This document shows positions 43,981 through 51,132 of a stretch of 64,000 bases of DNA, in pieces; the stretch's first letter is position 1; each line of letters begins with the position of its first letter. Source of the stretch: Cypionkella sp049896245 (lineage in GTDB: Bacteria; Pseudomonadota; Alphaproteobacteria; Rhodobacterales; Rhodobacteraceae); NCBI RefSeq assembly GCF_049896245.1, contig NZ_JAFCTX010000001.1, positions 166,964 through 230,963 on the forward strand. The letters are read 5' to 3'. Under the pieces are notes generated by a model. That model was not told the DNA's origin. It saw only the letters and a program-made list of their open reading frames with translations, and searched no databases. A program made the position numbers and the translations under genes.

Positions 43981-44916
43981 ATGAGCACCGCCGCAAAACC
44001 CATTGTGATCCTTGGCATCTTCGTCGCCGACACCGCTTACCGCGCCACCCGTCAGCCCAAAATGGGCGAGACGATCCTGGGCAATTCCTTCGTCTTGGGG
44101 CCGGGCGGTAAGGGGTCGAACCAAGCTGTCGCCGCCGCCATGGCAGGCGGCAAAACCCATTTCATCACCCGTCTGGGCAATGATGCCTTCGCCGAAATCG
44201 CCCGCTCCACTTGGGCCAAAGCTGGGGTGATCCCCGAGGTCAAAATCGACGCCGAAAGCTACACAGGTGCGGCCTATATCTTCATCGAAGACGCCACCGG
44301 CAACAACGCCATCATCGTCTCACCCGGTGCCGCAGGCCGCGTCTCGGTGCAGGATGTTGAAGAAAAAGCCGAACTGATCCGCTCTGCCGCGATCTTCGTG
44401 ACGCAACTGGAACAACCGATCCCCGCCGCCAAACGCGCGCTGGAAATCGCCCGCGCCGCAGGCGTGACGACGATCCTGAACCCCGCCCCCGCCGCCACCT
44501 TGGGCGACGATATCCTCGCGCTCTGCGATTATGTGACGCCAAATGAAACAGAAACCGAAGCCCTAACCGGTCTGCCCGTCACGACGATTTCCGAAGCGGA
44601 AATCGCGGCCGACGCTTTGCTGGGCCGCGGCGTCGGTGCCGTGGTGATGACCTTGGGTGACAAGGGCGCGCTTTACCGAGACAAGACACGCTCGGTCCAC
44701 GTCCCGGTGATGTCCGCAGGCAAAGTCGTGGAAACCACCGGCGCAGGCGATGCCTTCAACGGTGGTTTTGCCGTGGCGCTGTCGGAAGGCCGCGACGTGG
44801 TGGAAGCGGTGCGTTTCGGCTGCGCTACAGCAGGGATTTCGGTCACCCGCCCCGGCACAGCCCCCTCGATGCCTTCACGCGCCGAGATCGACGCGCTGCT
44901 GGCGAAAAACGTCTGA
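43981..44916 (+). CDS. Ribokinase-family (PfkB) sugar kinase
   Basis: 311 residues. GPGGKGSNQAVAAAMAGG near residue 41 and TTGAGDAFNGGFAVAL near 252 are the two PfkB signatures, the second holding the catalytic Asp. NPAPA (about 158) and TPNETETEALTG are typical of ribokinases rather than fructokinases. It phosphorylates a pentose-like sugar with ATP in the cytosol. Coupled to FucU paralogue 2, so the pair resembles rbsD-rbsK, though the transporter here is MalEFGK type. Substrate not assigned. Confidence 0.85.
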   Translation: MSTAAKPIVILGIFVADTAYRATRQPKMGETILGNSFVLGPGGKGSNQAVAAAMAGGKTHFITRLGNDAFAEIARSTWAKAGVIPEVKIDAESYTGAAYIFIEDATGNNAIIVSPGAAGRVSVQDVEEKAELIRSAAIFVTQLEQPIPAAKRALEIARAAGVTTILNPAPAATLGDDILALCDYVTPNETETEALTGLPVTTISEAEIAADALLGRGVGAVVMTLGDKGALYRDKTRSVHVPVMSAGKVVETTGAGDAFNGGFAVALSEGRDVVEAVRFGCATAGISVTRPGTAPSMPSRAEIDALLAKNV

Positions 44917-44930
44917 GTGCCTCATTGAGG

Positions 44931-45013
44931 CCGGAGCCTCCGGCGGGAGTATTTCAAAAAGAGCAATGCAAAAAACCCATATTTGCTCTTTCCAAAATAC
45001 TCCCCCCGGAGGG
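44931..45013. repeat. CCTCCGGCGGGAGTATTT-family inverted repeat
   Basis: CCGGAGCCTCCGGCGGGAGT to AAAGAGCAA mirrors TTTGCTCTTTCCAAAATACT then CCCCCCGGAGGG. Sits 14 nt after the ribokinase stop and before dispersed repeat copy B; probably a bidirectional terminator for the two convergent operons. Confidence 0.7.
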
Positions 45014-45063
45014 TTCATCACCTGCCAAGACCGATCCGATTTGAAATCCGCGCCCCGAAGCAC

Positions 45064-45137
45064 AGGTTAACAAAGGGTGAAGAACCCCACTCCAAGCCAT
45101 TGATTTTCCTAACATACACCTTCTGTCCACGCGTGGA
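45064..45137. repeat. 75-bp dispersed repeat, copy B
   Basis: GGTTAACAAA, then CCAAGCCATTGATTTTCCT, then TTCTGTCCACGCGTGGACA, in the same order and spacing as copy A at 541-615. The end is the perfect palindrome TCCACGCGTGGA. It stops 2 nt before the stop codon of the minus-strand SIS gene. Confidence 0.55.
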
Positions 45138-45139
45138 CA

Positions 45140-45703
45140 TCACTCCATATTGGTATGCCGTGCCCGCATCGCATCAGATGCCTCGCCCTTCAAATCCAGC
45201 AGCCGCAGCACCATGATTTCAAACACCAGAAACATCGCGCCCTCAAACAGCGACCCCATCGGCAGCACCGAGTCTGCGTCCACGTCCCGCGCCCCCAGAT
45301 CACTGGCCATCGTCTGCGCCGGAATATGCAAAACCTGATCCGCCAGCGCCAGCGACACCCCCGCAGCCTCCGCCGTCACCATCATCACCTTCGCGCCCGC
45401 GCCGCGTGCCACCGCCGCCAAAGCCGTGACGGTCGATAACTCCCCCGGCCCACAGGCGGCAAAAAACAAATCCCCCACCCCCAGCGGCGGGGCAGTCAGA
45501 TCGCCCTGCATCGAAACCGAAATCCCAAGATGATACAGCCGCATCGCAAGTGCGCGCATCATCAACCCCTCACGCCCGCAGCCATACAGCATCACCCGGC
45601 GCGCGCCCAAAATCCGCGCGCAAGCCGCCTCCACCGCCGCCGCATCCATAAGGTCAGCCACCGCACCCAGTTCCGCGAGCGCCCGCTGCATCCGATCCTT
45701 CAC
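45140..45703 (-). CDS. SIS-domain sugar isomerase (6-phospho-3-hexuloisomerase family)
   Basis: 187 residues, one SIS domain. VMLYGCGREGLMMRALAMRL YHLG is the phosphosugar-binding start, and LFFAACGPGELSTVTALAAV the second loop. The size and PMGSLFEGAMFLVFEIMVLR C terminus match 6-phospho-3-hexuloisomerases (PHI), which isomerise a 3-hexulose-6-phosphate to fructose-6-phosphate. No hexulose-phosphate synthase is present; the BtpA-type barrel in this operon could play a lyase-like part (speculative). Its start overlaps the FGGY-kinase stop by 4 nt; last of four coupled genes. Confidence 0.78.
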   Translation of the reverse strand: MKDRMQRALAELGAVADLMDAAAVEAACARILGARRVMLYGCGREGLMMRALAMRLYHLGISVSMQGDLTAPPLGVGDLFFAACGPGELSTVTALAAVARGAGAKVMMVTAEAAGVSLALADQVLHIPAQTMASDLGARDVDADSVLPMGSLFEGAMFLVFEIMVLRLLDLKGEASDAMRARHTNME

Positions 45704-47193
45704 GCACCGCCCCCCAATTCATGCGCAACATCGCGACTCTGGCTGTAGAGCCGCTTCCACAGCGGATATTGCCGCGCATAGACCGCCTCGGCCACCGGCT
45801 GCACCACCCGCGCCACCGGATTCCAAACGCTGATCTCGTCCGGCAGCACCCGCCCGACCGCCACCGCCGCCAGAAATGCGTCGCCATAGCTCGCGCCGAT
45901 GGTGTTTTCCGCCACAATCTGCGGCACTGCGCCGATATCCGAGGTCGCCTGCATCCACACCGCGTTCTTCGTGCCACCGCCCACCGCCAGCACCCGCACA
46001 GGCTCGGTCCCCAATGCGCGGCAGACCTCCATCACATGCGCCGTGCCCGAGGCGATCCCCTCCAGAACCGCACGGAACAGATCGCCCCGGCTATGCGTCA
46101 GGTTCAGCCCAAAGAACGCCCCCACCGCCTGCGGATCATGGATCGGCGTGCGTTCCCCCGAGAAATACGGCAGGCACAGCAGCCCCTTCGCCCCCTTCGG
46201 GCTGTCAGCCGCCTCCCGCGCCAAAACCCCAAACGCGCCTTCGCCCAATTCGCGCGCAAATTGATCGCGGAACCAATGCGTGAGTGTCCCCGAAGTCGCC
46301 AGCCCCGCCATCGAGGCATGTTGACCGGGATAAAGCCAAGGCGCATACCACATTCGCGCATCACGCACCGGAAGCGCCGTAAGTTGGATCATGAAGATTG
46401 TCGAGCCATACATCATCATCATCTCGCCGGGATCTTTCACCCCCACCGAAACCGCCTCTGCCGCCGCATCAATCGTGCCAACCGTCACCGGAGTGCCCAC
46501 CGCCAGCCCAGTCTCCTGCGCCGCTTGCGCCGTCACATGGCCCGCGATTTCCGTGCTCCAAGCCAGCCGAGGCAGACGGTCCAGCGGCAGGATATCGGCG
46601 GCCAGGTCGTCCGTCCAAGCCAGCTTATTCACATCATAGAGCGGCGAGAAATTCGCCGCCGTATAATGGTCGATCACATAGTCCCCGGTCAGCTTCCACG
46701 TCAGGTAAGGCGTGGCTGACAAGACCTTGGCTGTCAGTGCGTAAATCTCGGGGCGCTGCTGTTTCAACCACAAAATCTTCGGCCCCACCGATTGCGAAGT
46801 CAGCGCATTGCCGCAGCGCGCCATGATCAGATCAGCACCAATCCGTTCGGTCAGCTCGGTGATCTGCGCCGCCGCCCGCGTGTCCACGCCATACAGCACG
46901 CCGTTCATCAGCGGTTTGCCCGCAGCATTCACGGGCAGCATACAGGGGCCAATGGCCGAGCAGGCAACGGCTGCAATCTCCTCAGAGTTTACTTGAGAAT
47001 CGCACAGCAAGGCCTTGGTAACATATACAAAATCACCCCACCAGTCTGTCTCGGCGCAATGCTCTGCCCAGCCCGGTTGTGGCACCAGCATCTTATGTGA
47101 CCGTGTGGCTTGGGCGATGATGGCACCCGAGGCATCCACCAGCACGCCCTTGGTCTCGAACGTGCCAATATCGACGCCCAGAGTGTAACTCAT
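45700..47193 (-). CDS. FGGY-family carbohydrate kinase
   Basis: 497 residues. LGVDIGTFETKGVLVDASG is the N-terminal phosphate-1 motif, SQSVGPKILWLKQQRPE the substrate region, GTIDAAAEAVSVGV the central ATPase loop, and AVGGGTKNAVWMQATSDI the adenosine motif. The nearest named group is xylulokinase-like, but the acceptor ketose or polyol cannot be read. Coupled by 4-nt overlaps to the M42 hydrolase and SIS isomerase genes. With the ribokinase-like gene at 43981, the cluster has two different kinases. Confidence 0.82.
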   Translation of the reverse strand: MSYTLGVDIGTFETKGVLVDASGAIIAQATRSHKMLVPQPGWAEHCAETDWWGDFVYVTKALLCDSQVNSEEIAAVACSAIGPCMLPVNAAGKPLMNGVLYGVDTRAAAQITELTERIGADLIMARCGNALTSQSVGPKILWLKQQRPEIYALTAKVLSATPYLTWKLTGDYVIDHYTAANFSPLYDVNKLAWTDDLAADILPLDRLPRLAWSTEIAGHVTAQAAQETGLAVGTPVTVGTIDAAAEAVSVGVKDPGEMMMMYGSTIFMIQLTALPVRDARMWYAPWLYPGQHASMAGLATSGTLTHWFRDQFARELGEGAFGVLAREAADSPKGAKGLLCLPYFSGERTPIHDPQAVGAFFGLNLTHSRGDLFRAVLEGIASGTAHVMEVCRALGTEPVRVLAVGGGTKNAVWMQATSDIGAVPQIVAENTIGASYGDAFLAAVAVGRVLPDEISVWNPVARVVQPVAEAVYARQYPLWKRLYSQSRDVAHELGGGA

Positions 47194-48278
47194 CGTGGTT
47201 TCCGGCTGAGGTCAAAGCCCAGACCAATCTGCGACAAAGCTTGTTCCAACAAATCGACCATCCCCGAAAGATCAGCTATATCAATTACTTCCAGAGCGGA
47301 GTGACTGTAGCGCATCGGGAAGCCCACGTCCAAGCACGCAACCCCTTCTGTTCCCATGAACTGGATATAAGACAGATCGGTCAGTGCCCCGGTATGGGCG
47401 GAACGTTGCAGCGGCAGCCCGCGCGCCTCGGCAGCAGCCTCAAACAGCTTCACCAGTGCAGGATTCGGAATAACCCCGTTCAACGTGCCGCGTCCGTGAA
47501 AGGAATACAGCGAAATCCCCGGCCCGCCGCCTAATGTCACATCGCCACGATGGGTCATATCCGGCGTGTCGCAGGCCAGCAGCAGGTCAATCTGCAAGGC
47601 AATATCCGGCGCGCAGGACATGGCCGCAGGCAGCACGCCGCGCAGGTTGTATTCCTCTTGCACCGACCAGACCAGATGCACGGTTGGGCCAGTCTGCCGC
47701 CCCATCAGCCGCTGCGCCAGCTTAATCAGCGCCGCACAACCCGCCCGATCATCCACCGAAGTACCCGCCAACCGATCCCCGGCGAGATCTATCACGCGCG
47801 GGAGATAGACCACCGGGCAGCCAATTTTCACCCCAGCCGCCTCGGCCTCGGCACGGTTGGCAAACCCCGCATCGACGTAAAGCTCGGCATAGGGCACCAC
47901 ACGGTATTTCTCCTCCGGCGTGGTGGCGTGGTGGCTTTTGTTGGCGATCAGCCCCGGCAGATCACCCTGTTCGGTGCAGATCAGCACCGCCTGCGCCGCC
48001 AATGCCCGCTCGGGCACCCCGCCCAGCCGCTCCAGCCGGATCAGGCCCGAGTCTTCGACCTTGCGGATGACAAAGCCCAGCTGATCCATATGGGTGAACA
48101 CCATCACCGAAGGGGCCGCCGGATCACCCGGCAAGGTCGCAATCAGATTGCCCAGACGGTCGCTGCGATGCGCAAGGCCCAAGCCGTCGAGATGCCGCGC
48201 GATGCAGCCCGCCACCCGTTCCTCATAGCCCGACAGGCCCGGTATCAGCATCAATTCGGTCAAAAGCGCGCGCATCAC
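47190..48278 (-). CDS. M42-family metallohydrolase (SgcX/FrvX-like)
   Basis: 362 residues. Two-metal site residues are visible: FTHMDQLGF (His, Asp), SVDDRAGCAALIKL (bridging Asp), WSVQEEYNLRG (Glu pair), LLACDTP (Asp) and RYSHSALEVID (His). The family includes aminopeptidases and endoglucanase-like proteins; SgcX of E. coli is encoded with SgcQ, as here. In sugar operons the substrate may be a glycosyl- or aminoacyl-conjugate rather than a peptide; that is inference. 4-nt overlaps on both sides. Confidence 0.8.
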   Translation of the reverse strand: MMRALLTELMLIPGLSGYEERVAGCIARHLDGLGLAHRSDRLGNLIATLPGDPAAPSVMVFTHMDQLGFVIRKVEDSGLIRLERLGGVPERALAAQAVLICTEQGDLPGLIANKSHHATTPEEKYRVVPYAELYVDAGFANRAEAEAAGVKIGCPVVYLPRVIDLAGDRLAGTSVDDRAGCAALIKLAQRLMGRQTGPTVHLVWSVQEEYNLRGVLPAAMSCAPDIALQIDLLLACDTPDMTHRGDVTLGGGPGISLYSFHGRGTLNGVIPNPALVKLFEAAAEARGLPLQRSAHTGALTDLSYIQFMGTEGVACLDVGFPMRYSHSALEVIDIADLSGMVDLLEQALSQIGLGFDLSRKPR

Positions 48279-49084
48279 GCCCCCCGCACTGCGCGCACGC
48301 GGTCCATGAAATCGCGCGCCCGCGCGGGGTCAACCGCCGCCCAAGTATCGCCGCCCTGCTTCAAAGCCGAGCCGACGATACAGCCATCCGCCACCCGCAA
48401 AACTTCTACAACCGTGTCATGTTTCACCCCGGTATTCGCCAGCACGGGGGTGTTCGGCAGCACCCGCTTCACCGCCTCCAGATCCACCATCTTCGCGGCT
48501 TCCCCGGTGATCGCCCCCGACACCAGCACCGCATCGGGGATCGAGGAAAACACCGCCGAGCGTGCCCGATCCGGCAAAGACCGAGGATCAAGCGAGCCCG
48601 CGAACTCAGCAGAAACGTTATACAATTTCGCCACGCCACCCGCGCCGATCCGCTGACCATAGCGCAAGGCTGCGCCTGCATCCGGGGCCCAAACCCCCAT
48701 GTCGCTGGCATAGGTGCCGGTGAAAATCTCGCGCACGAAAGCCGCCCCTGTCGCCGCCGCCAAGGCCATCGTCGCCATCGGGTCCCACAACACATTCACC
48801 CCAAACGGCACGGTGATCTGGCTGCGCAGCCGGCCAATCACATAGCCCATCGTCACCGTGCTGGCGGGGTCCACGCGCAACTCATAGGGCCGGTCGTTCT
48901 CATTGCCGAACATCACCGCATCAAAACCCGCCGCCTGTAGTGCCGCCAAATCCGCCAAAGCCCCGTCGATGATCCCCTCGACCCCAGCCTGCGGATCATG
49001 CAGCGGCGTCCCCGGCATCGCCCCCAAATGCACCATCGCAATCACCGGCTTCTTCGCCCTAAACACCTGCGCAAAGCGTGTCAT
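48275..49084 (-). CDS. BtpA/SgcQ-family TIM-barrel protein
   Basis: 269 residues. PVIAMVHLGAMPGTPLHDPQ is the diagnostic BtpA/SgcQ start, followed by GFDAVMFGNENDRPYELRVD, GVNVLWDPMATMALAAATGA and PVLANTGVKHDTVVEVLRVA. BtpA was linked to photosystem I in cyanobacteria, whereas SgcQ occurs in sugar operons; no reaction is settled, and a phosphosugar lyase or isomerase barrel is plausible. ATG 49084 follows GGGAGGG and is preferred over an in-frame ATG at 49105. First gene of the sgc-like operon; operator 2 lies about 60 nt upstream. Confidence 0.82.
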   Translation of the reverse strand: MTRFAQVFRAKKPVIAMVHLGAMPGTPLHDPQAGVEGIIDGALADLAALQAAGFDAVMFGNENDRPYELRVDPASTVTMGYVIGRLRSQITVPFGVNVLWDPMATMALAAATGAAFVREIFTGTYASDMGVWAPDAGAALRYGQRIGAGGVAKLYNVSAEFAGSLDPRSLPDRARSAVFSSIPDAVLVSGAITGEAAKMVDLEAVKRVLPNTPVLANTGVKHDTVVEVLRVADGCIVGSALKQGGDTWAAVDPARARDFMDRVRAVRGA

Positions 49085-49145
49085 AAAAACCCTCCCGTTT
49101 TGCAAAGGCTAGCGCGAAAGCCATTGGCCGGGAAGGCAGAACATA

Positions 49146-49157
49146 CTAGCATGTCAG
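49146..49157. promoter_or_regulatory. GntR operator 2 (CTAGCATGTCAG)
   Basis: Ten of 12 bases match the CTAACATGTTAG palindrome. It is located between the divergent BtpA-family and aldo/keto reductase genes, 20 nt before the reductase start. It overlaps an alternative ATG at 49151, which argues for the start at 49178. Confidence 0.6.
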
Positions 49158-49177
49158 TGAAAGTTGAGGAGACGAAG

Positions 49178-50197
49178 ATGCGGATCAGACACTGGGATCG
49201 CTTGGGAAATGGCGGCTTGGATTTCACCGAACTGGGCTTTGGCGCCGCCCCGATCGGCAACCTCTACCGCGCGATTTCCGAAGCCGATGCGCAAGCGGTG
49301 CTGAGCCGCGCCTGGGACGCAGGCGTGCGCTATTTCGACACCGCACCGCTTTATGGGCTGGGCCTTTCCGAGACCCGGCTGAACCATTTCCTGCGCGGCA
49401 AGCCCCGCGACGCATACATCCTCTCGACCAAAATCGGTCGCCATCTGCGCCCCTGCCCGCCTGATCAGCGCGACGGCGTCGGTAAATGGTTCGAGGTGCC
49501 CGCCCGGCGCGAGGTCTACGATTACAGCTATGACGGCGTGATGCGCGCGCTGGAATCTTCCCTCGAACGCACGGGGCTGGACCGCATCGACATCCTCTAC
49601 GCCCATGATCTCGACGTCGCCAACCACCGCTCGCAGTCCGGCTTAGATGCCAAACTGTCCGAGTTCATGTCCGGTGGCTACCGCGCTTTGAACGAATTGC
49701 GCGACCAAGGCGTGATCAAGGCCTTCGGTGCCGGAGTGAACGAATGGCAGCCCTGCCAATGGCTGCTGGAGCGTGGCGATTTCGACCTGTTCCTGCTGGC
49801 AGGCCGCTACACCCTGCTGGAGCAAGCGCCGCTGACCAGCTTCCTGCCGCTTGCCGAAAAACGCGGCACAGGTATCGTCATTGGCGGCCCCTACAATTCC
49901 GGCATCCTCGCCACCGGGCCGAAACCCGGCGCATTCTACAACTACGACCCCGCCCCAGACCACATCGTCGCCCGCGTCACCGCCCTGCAAACCGCCTGTG
50001 CAGCCCATGGCGTCCGCCTCGTCGATGCCGCGTTCCAGTTCCCTTTGCGCCATCCGGCGGTGGTCTCCATGATTCCCGGCGGTCAGGGCGTGACCGAGAT
50101 GGACAGCAACGTGACCGCCGCGCAGACCGAGATACCGCCCGAACTTTGGGCCGATCTGAAAGCCCAAGGCCTGCTGCACCCAGATGCACCAACCTGA
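49178..50197 (+). CDS. Aldo/keto reductase (L-fucose/threo-aldose dehydrogenase-like)
   Basis: 339 residues. The catalytic tetrad is D54, Y59, K85 and H143 (YFDTAPLYG, LSTKIG, LYAHDLD). The early RLGFTELGFGAAPIGNLYR-type sequence and MSGGYRALNELRDQGVIKAF place it in the subgroup with L-fucose (D-threo-aldose) dehydrogenase and pyridoxal 4-dehydrogenase, oxidising an aldose to its lactone with NAD(P)+. GAGGAG precedes ATG 49178. An L-fucose-type oxidation would agree with the FucU mutarotases and UxaA-type dehydratase of the same regulon. Confidence 0.82.
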   Translation: MRIRHWDRLGNGGLDFTELGFGAAPIGNLYRAISEADAQAVLSRAWDAGVRYFDTAPLYGLGLSETRLNHFLRGKPRDAYILSTKIGRHLRPCPPDQRDGVGKWFEVPARREVYDYSYDGVMRALESSLERTGLDRIDILYAHDLDVANHRSQSGLDAKLSEFMSGGYRALNELRDQGVIKAFGAGVNEWQPCQWLLERGDFDLFLLAGRYTLLEQAPLTSFLPLAEKRGTGIVIGGPYNSGILATGPKPGAFYNYDPAPDHIVARVTALQTACAAHGVRLVDAAFQFPLRHPAVVSMIPGGQGVTEMDSNVTAAQTEIPPELWADLKAQGLLHPDAPT

Positions 50198-50246
50198 GAA
50201 AGCCACATAGAATTCGCGCCAAGGCGTGGTGCTTGTTGCCGCCAAA

Positions 50247-50317
50247 CTTCTTCCCAGCTGGAAGAGGTTTGTGGTTTTCGATCAATTTCATGTTGTTTTC
50301 CACAACATGTTGTGTGG
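50247..50317. repeat. 70-bp two-hairpin repeat between convergent genes, copy 2
   Basis: TTCTTCCCAGCTGGAAGAG then CCACAACATGTTGTGTGG (50300-50317, palindromic except a TG insertion). It is alignable with 9649-9718. It lies between the ends of the aldo/keto reductase and GntR genes, the same convergent setting as copy 1. Confidence 0.6.
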
Positions 50318-50348
50318 AAACATGGCGTTTGGGGCGGTACGAGGTGAT

Positions 50349-51080
50349 TTATGGATTAAACAACTCCGGGTGGCTGCGTTCCAGCGGCTCCAGATAGGTC
50401 ACCAATTTGCGCAAATGCAGCCGCATCGCCGCCCGAGCTGCCACCGGATCACGCGCCTCCAGACTTGCCAGAATCGCGCGATGCTCGTCCAAAGTCGCCT
50501 GCACCCGGCCATCGACCGGCAGCACCAACCGCCGCGCCCGCTCGACATGCACCCAAGCGGTTTCCGCCACCGCCGACAGCTTGCGATAACCGGTAAAACT
50601 GCGGATCAACTCGTGCATCTCGCCGTCCAGCTGGTAAAATCCCGGAAAATCGCCATCCGCCAGCAGTGCCGCCTGCACGGTGATATTGCGCCGCAGCGTC
50701 ACCAACTGATCGTCGCTGATGCTGCCCGCGACCATCTCAATCGCCTGCAACTCAATCGCCTCGCGCAGAAACGCGCCTTCGCTAATTTCGGCCATCGAGA
50801 ATCGCGCCACATAGGTGCCGGCTTGCGGCACCACATCCACCAGCCCCTCGCCCGCCAGCCGCGCCACCGCATCCGACACCGGGCTGCGCGAGACGCCCAA
50901 TTCGGCACAAATCTCGGGCTTGCGCAGGATTTCACCGGGCCGGTAGGCCAGCGACAAGATCGCCTGCCGCAGCGTCTGGTACACCTTCGCGCCCAGCGAC
51001 CCCGCGAACGCCTCAAGCGGTTGTAGGCGGGGATTATCCGCGATCGGGTCTTGTGGGAAGGCATCACCGGACTGTAACAT
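50349..51080 (-). CDS. GntR/FadR-subfamily regulator of the sugar cluster
   Basis: 243 residues. The winged HTH reads LGAKVYQTLRQAILSLAYRP GEILRKPEICAELGVSRSPV SDAVARLAGEGLV, followed by an FCD helical domain. The operator CTAACATGTTAG begins 2 nt upstream of its ATG, so it should repress itself. The same palindrome at 42332 and its variant at 49146 extend control to the transporter, FucU/kinase, sgc-like and reductase units. It is divergent from the UxaA-type gene, which the same site would govern. The effector is probably the sugar acid or phosphosugar of the pathway. Confidence 0.85.
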   Translation of the reverse strand: MLQSGDAFPQDPIADNPRLQPLEAFAGSLGAKVYQTLRQAILSLAYRPGEILRKPEICAELGVSRSPVSDAVARLAGEGLVDVVPQAGTYVARFSMAEISEGAFLREAIELQAIEMVAGSISDDQLVTLRRNITVQAALLADGDFPGFYQLDGEMHELIRSFTGYRKLSAVAETAWVHVERARRLVLPVDGRVQATLDEHRAILASLEARDPVAARAAMRLHLRKLVTYLEPLERSHPELFNP

Positions 51081-51081
51081 G

Positions 51082-51093
51082 CTAACATGTTAG
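51082..51093. promoter_or_regulatory. GntR operator 3 (CTAACATGTTAG)
   Basis: Perfect 12-bp palindrome, identical to the site at 42332, in the 52-nt gap between the divergent GntR and UxaA-type genes. Confidence 0.72.
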
Positions 51094-51132
51094 CCGAGCC
51101 GCGCCTCGGGATCAAGCAAAGGCGACAGCAAA

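Noticed and set aside
45721..46719. A 332-codon plus frame opposite the FGGY kinase
   Set aside because: Antisense to a gene with all kinase motifs; Arg/His/Gln-rich composition.
48275..49084. BtpA as a photosystem I assembly factor
   Set aside because: That role belongs to cyanobacteria. Here the gene is in a sugar operon next to M42, FGGY and SIS genes, which fits the SgcQ branch.
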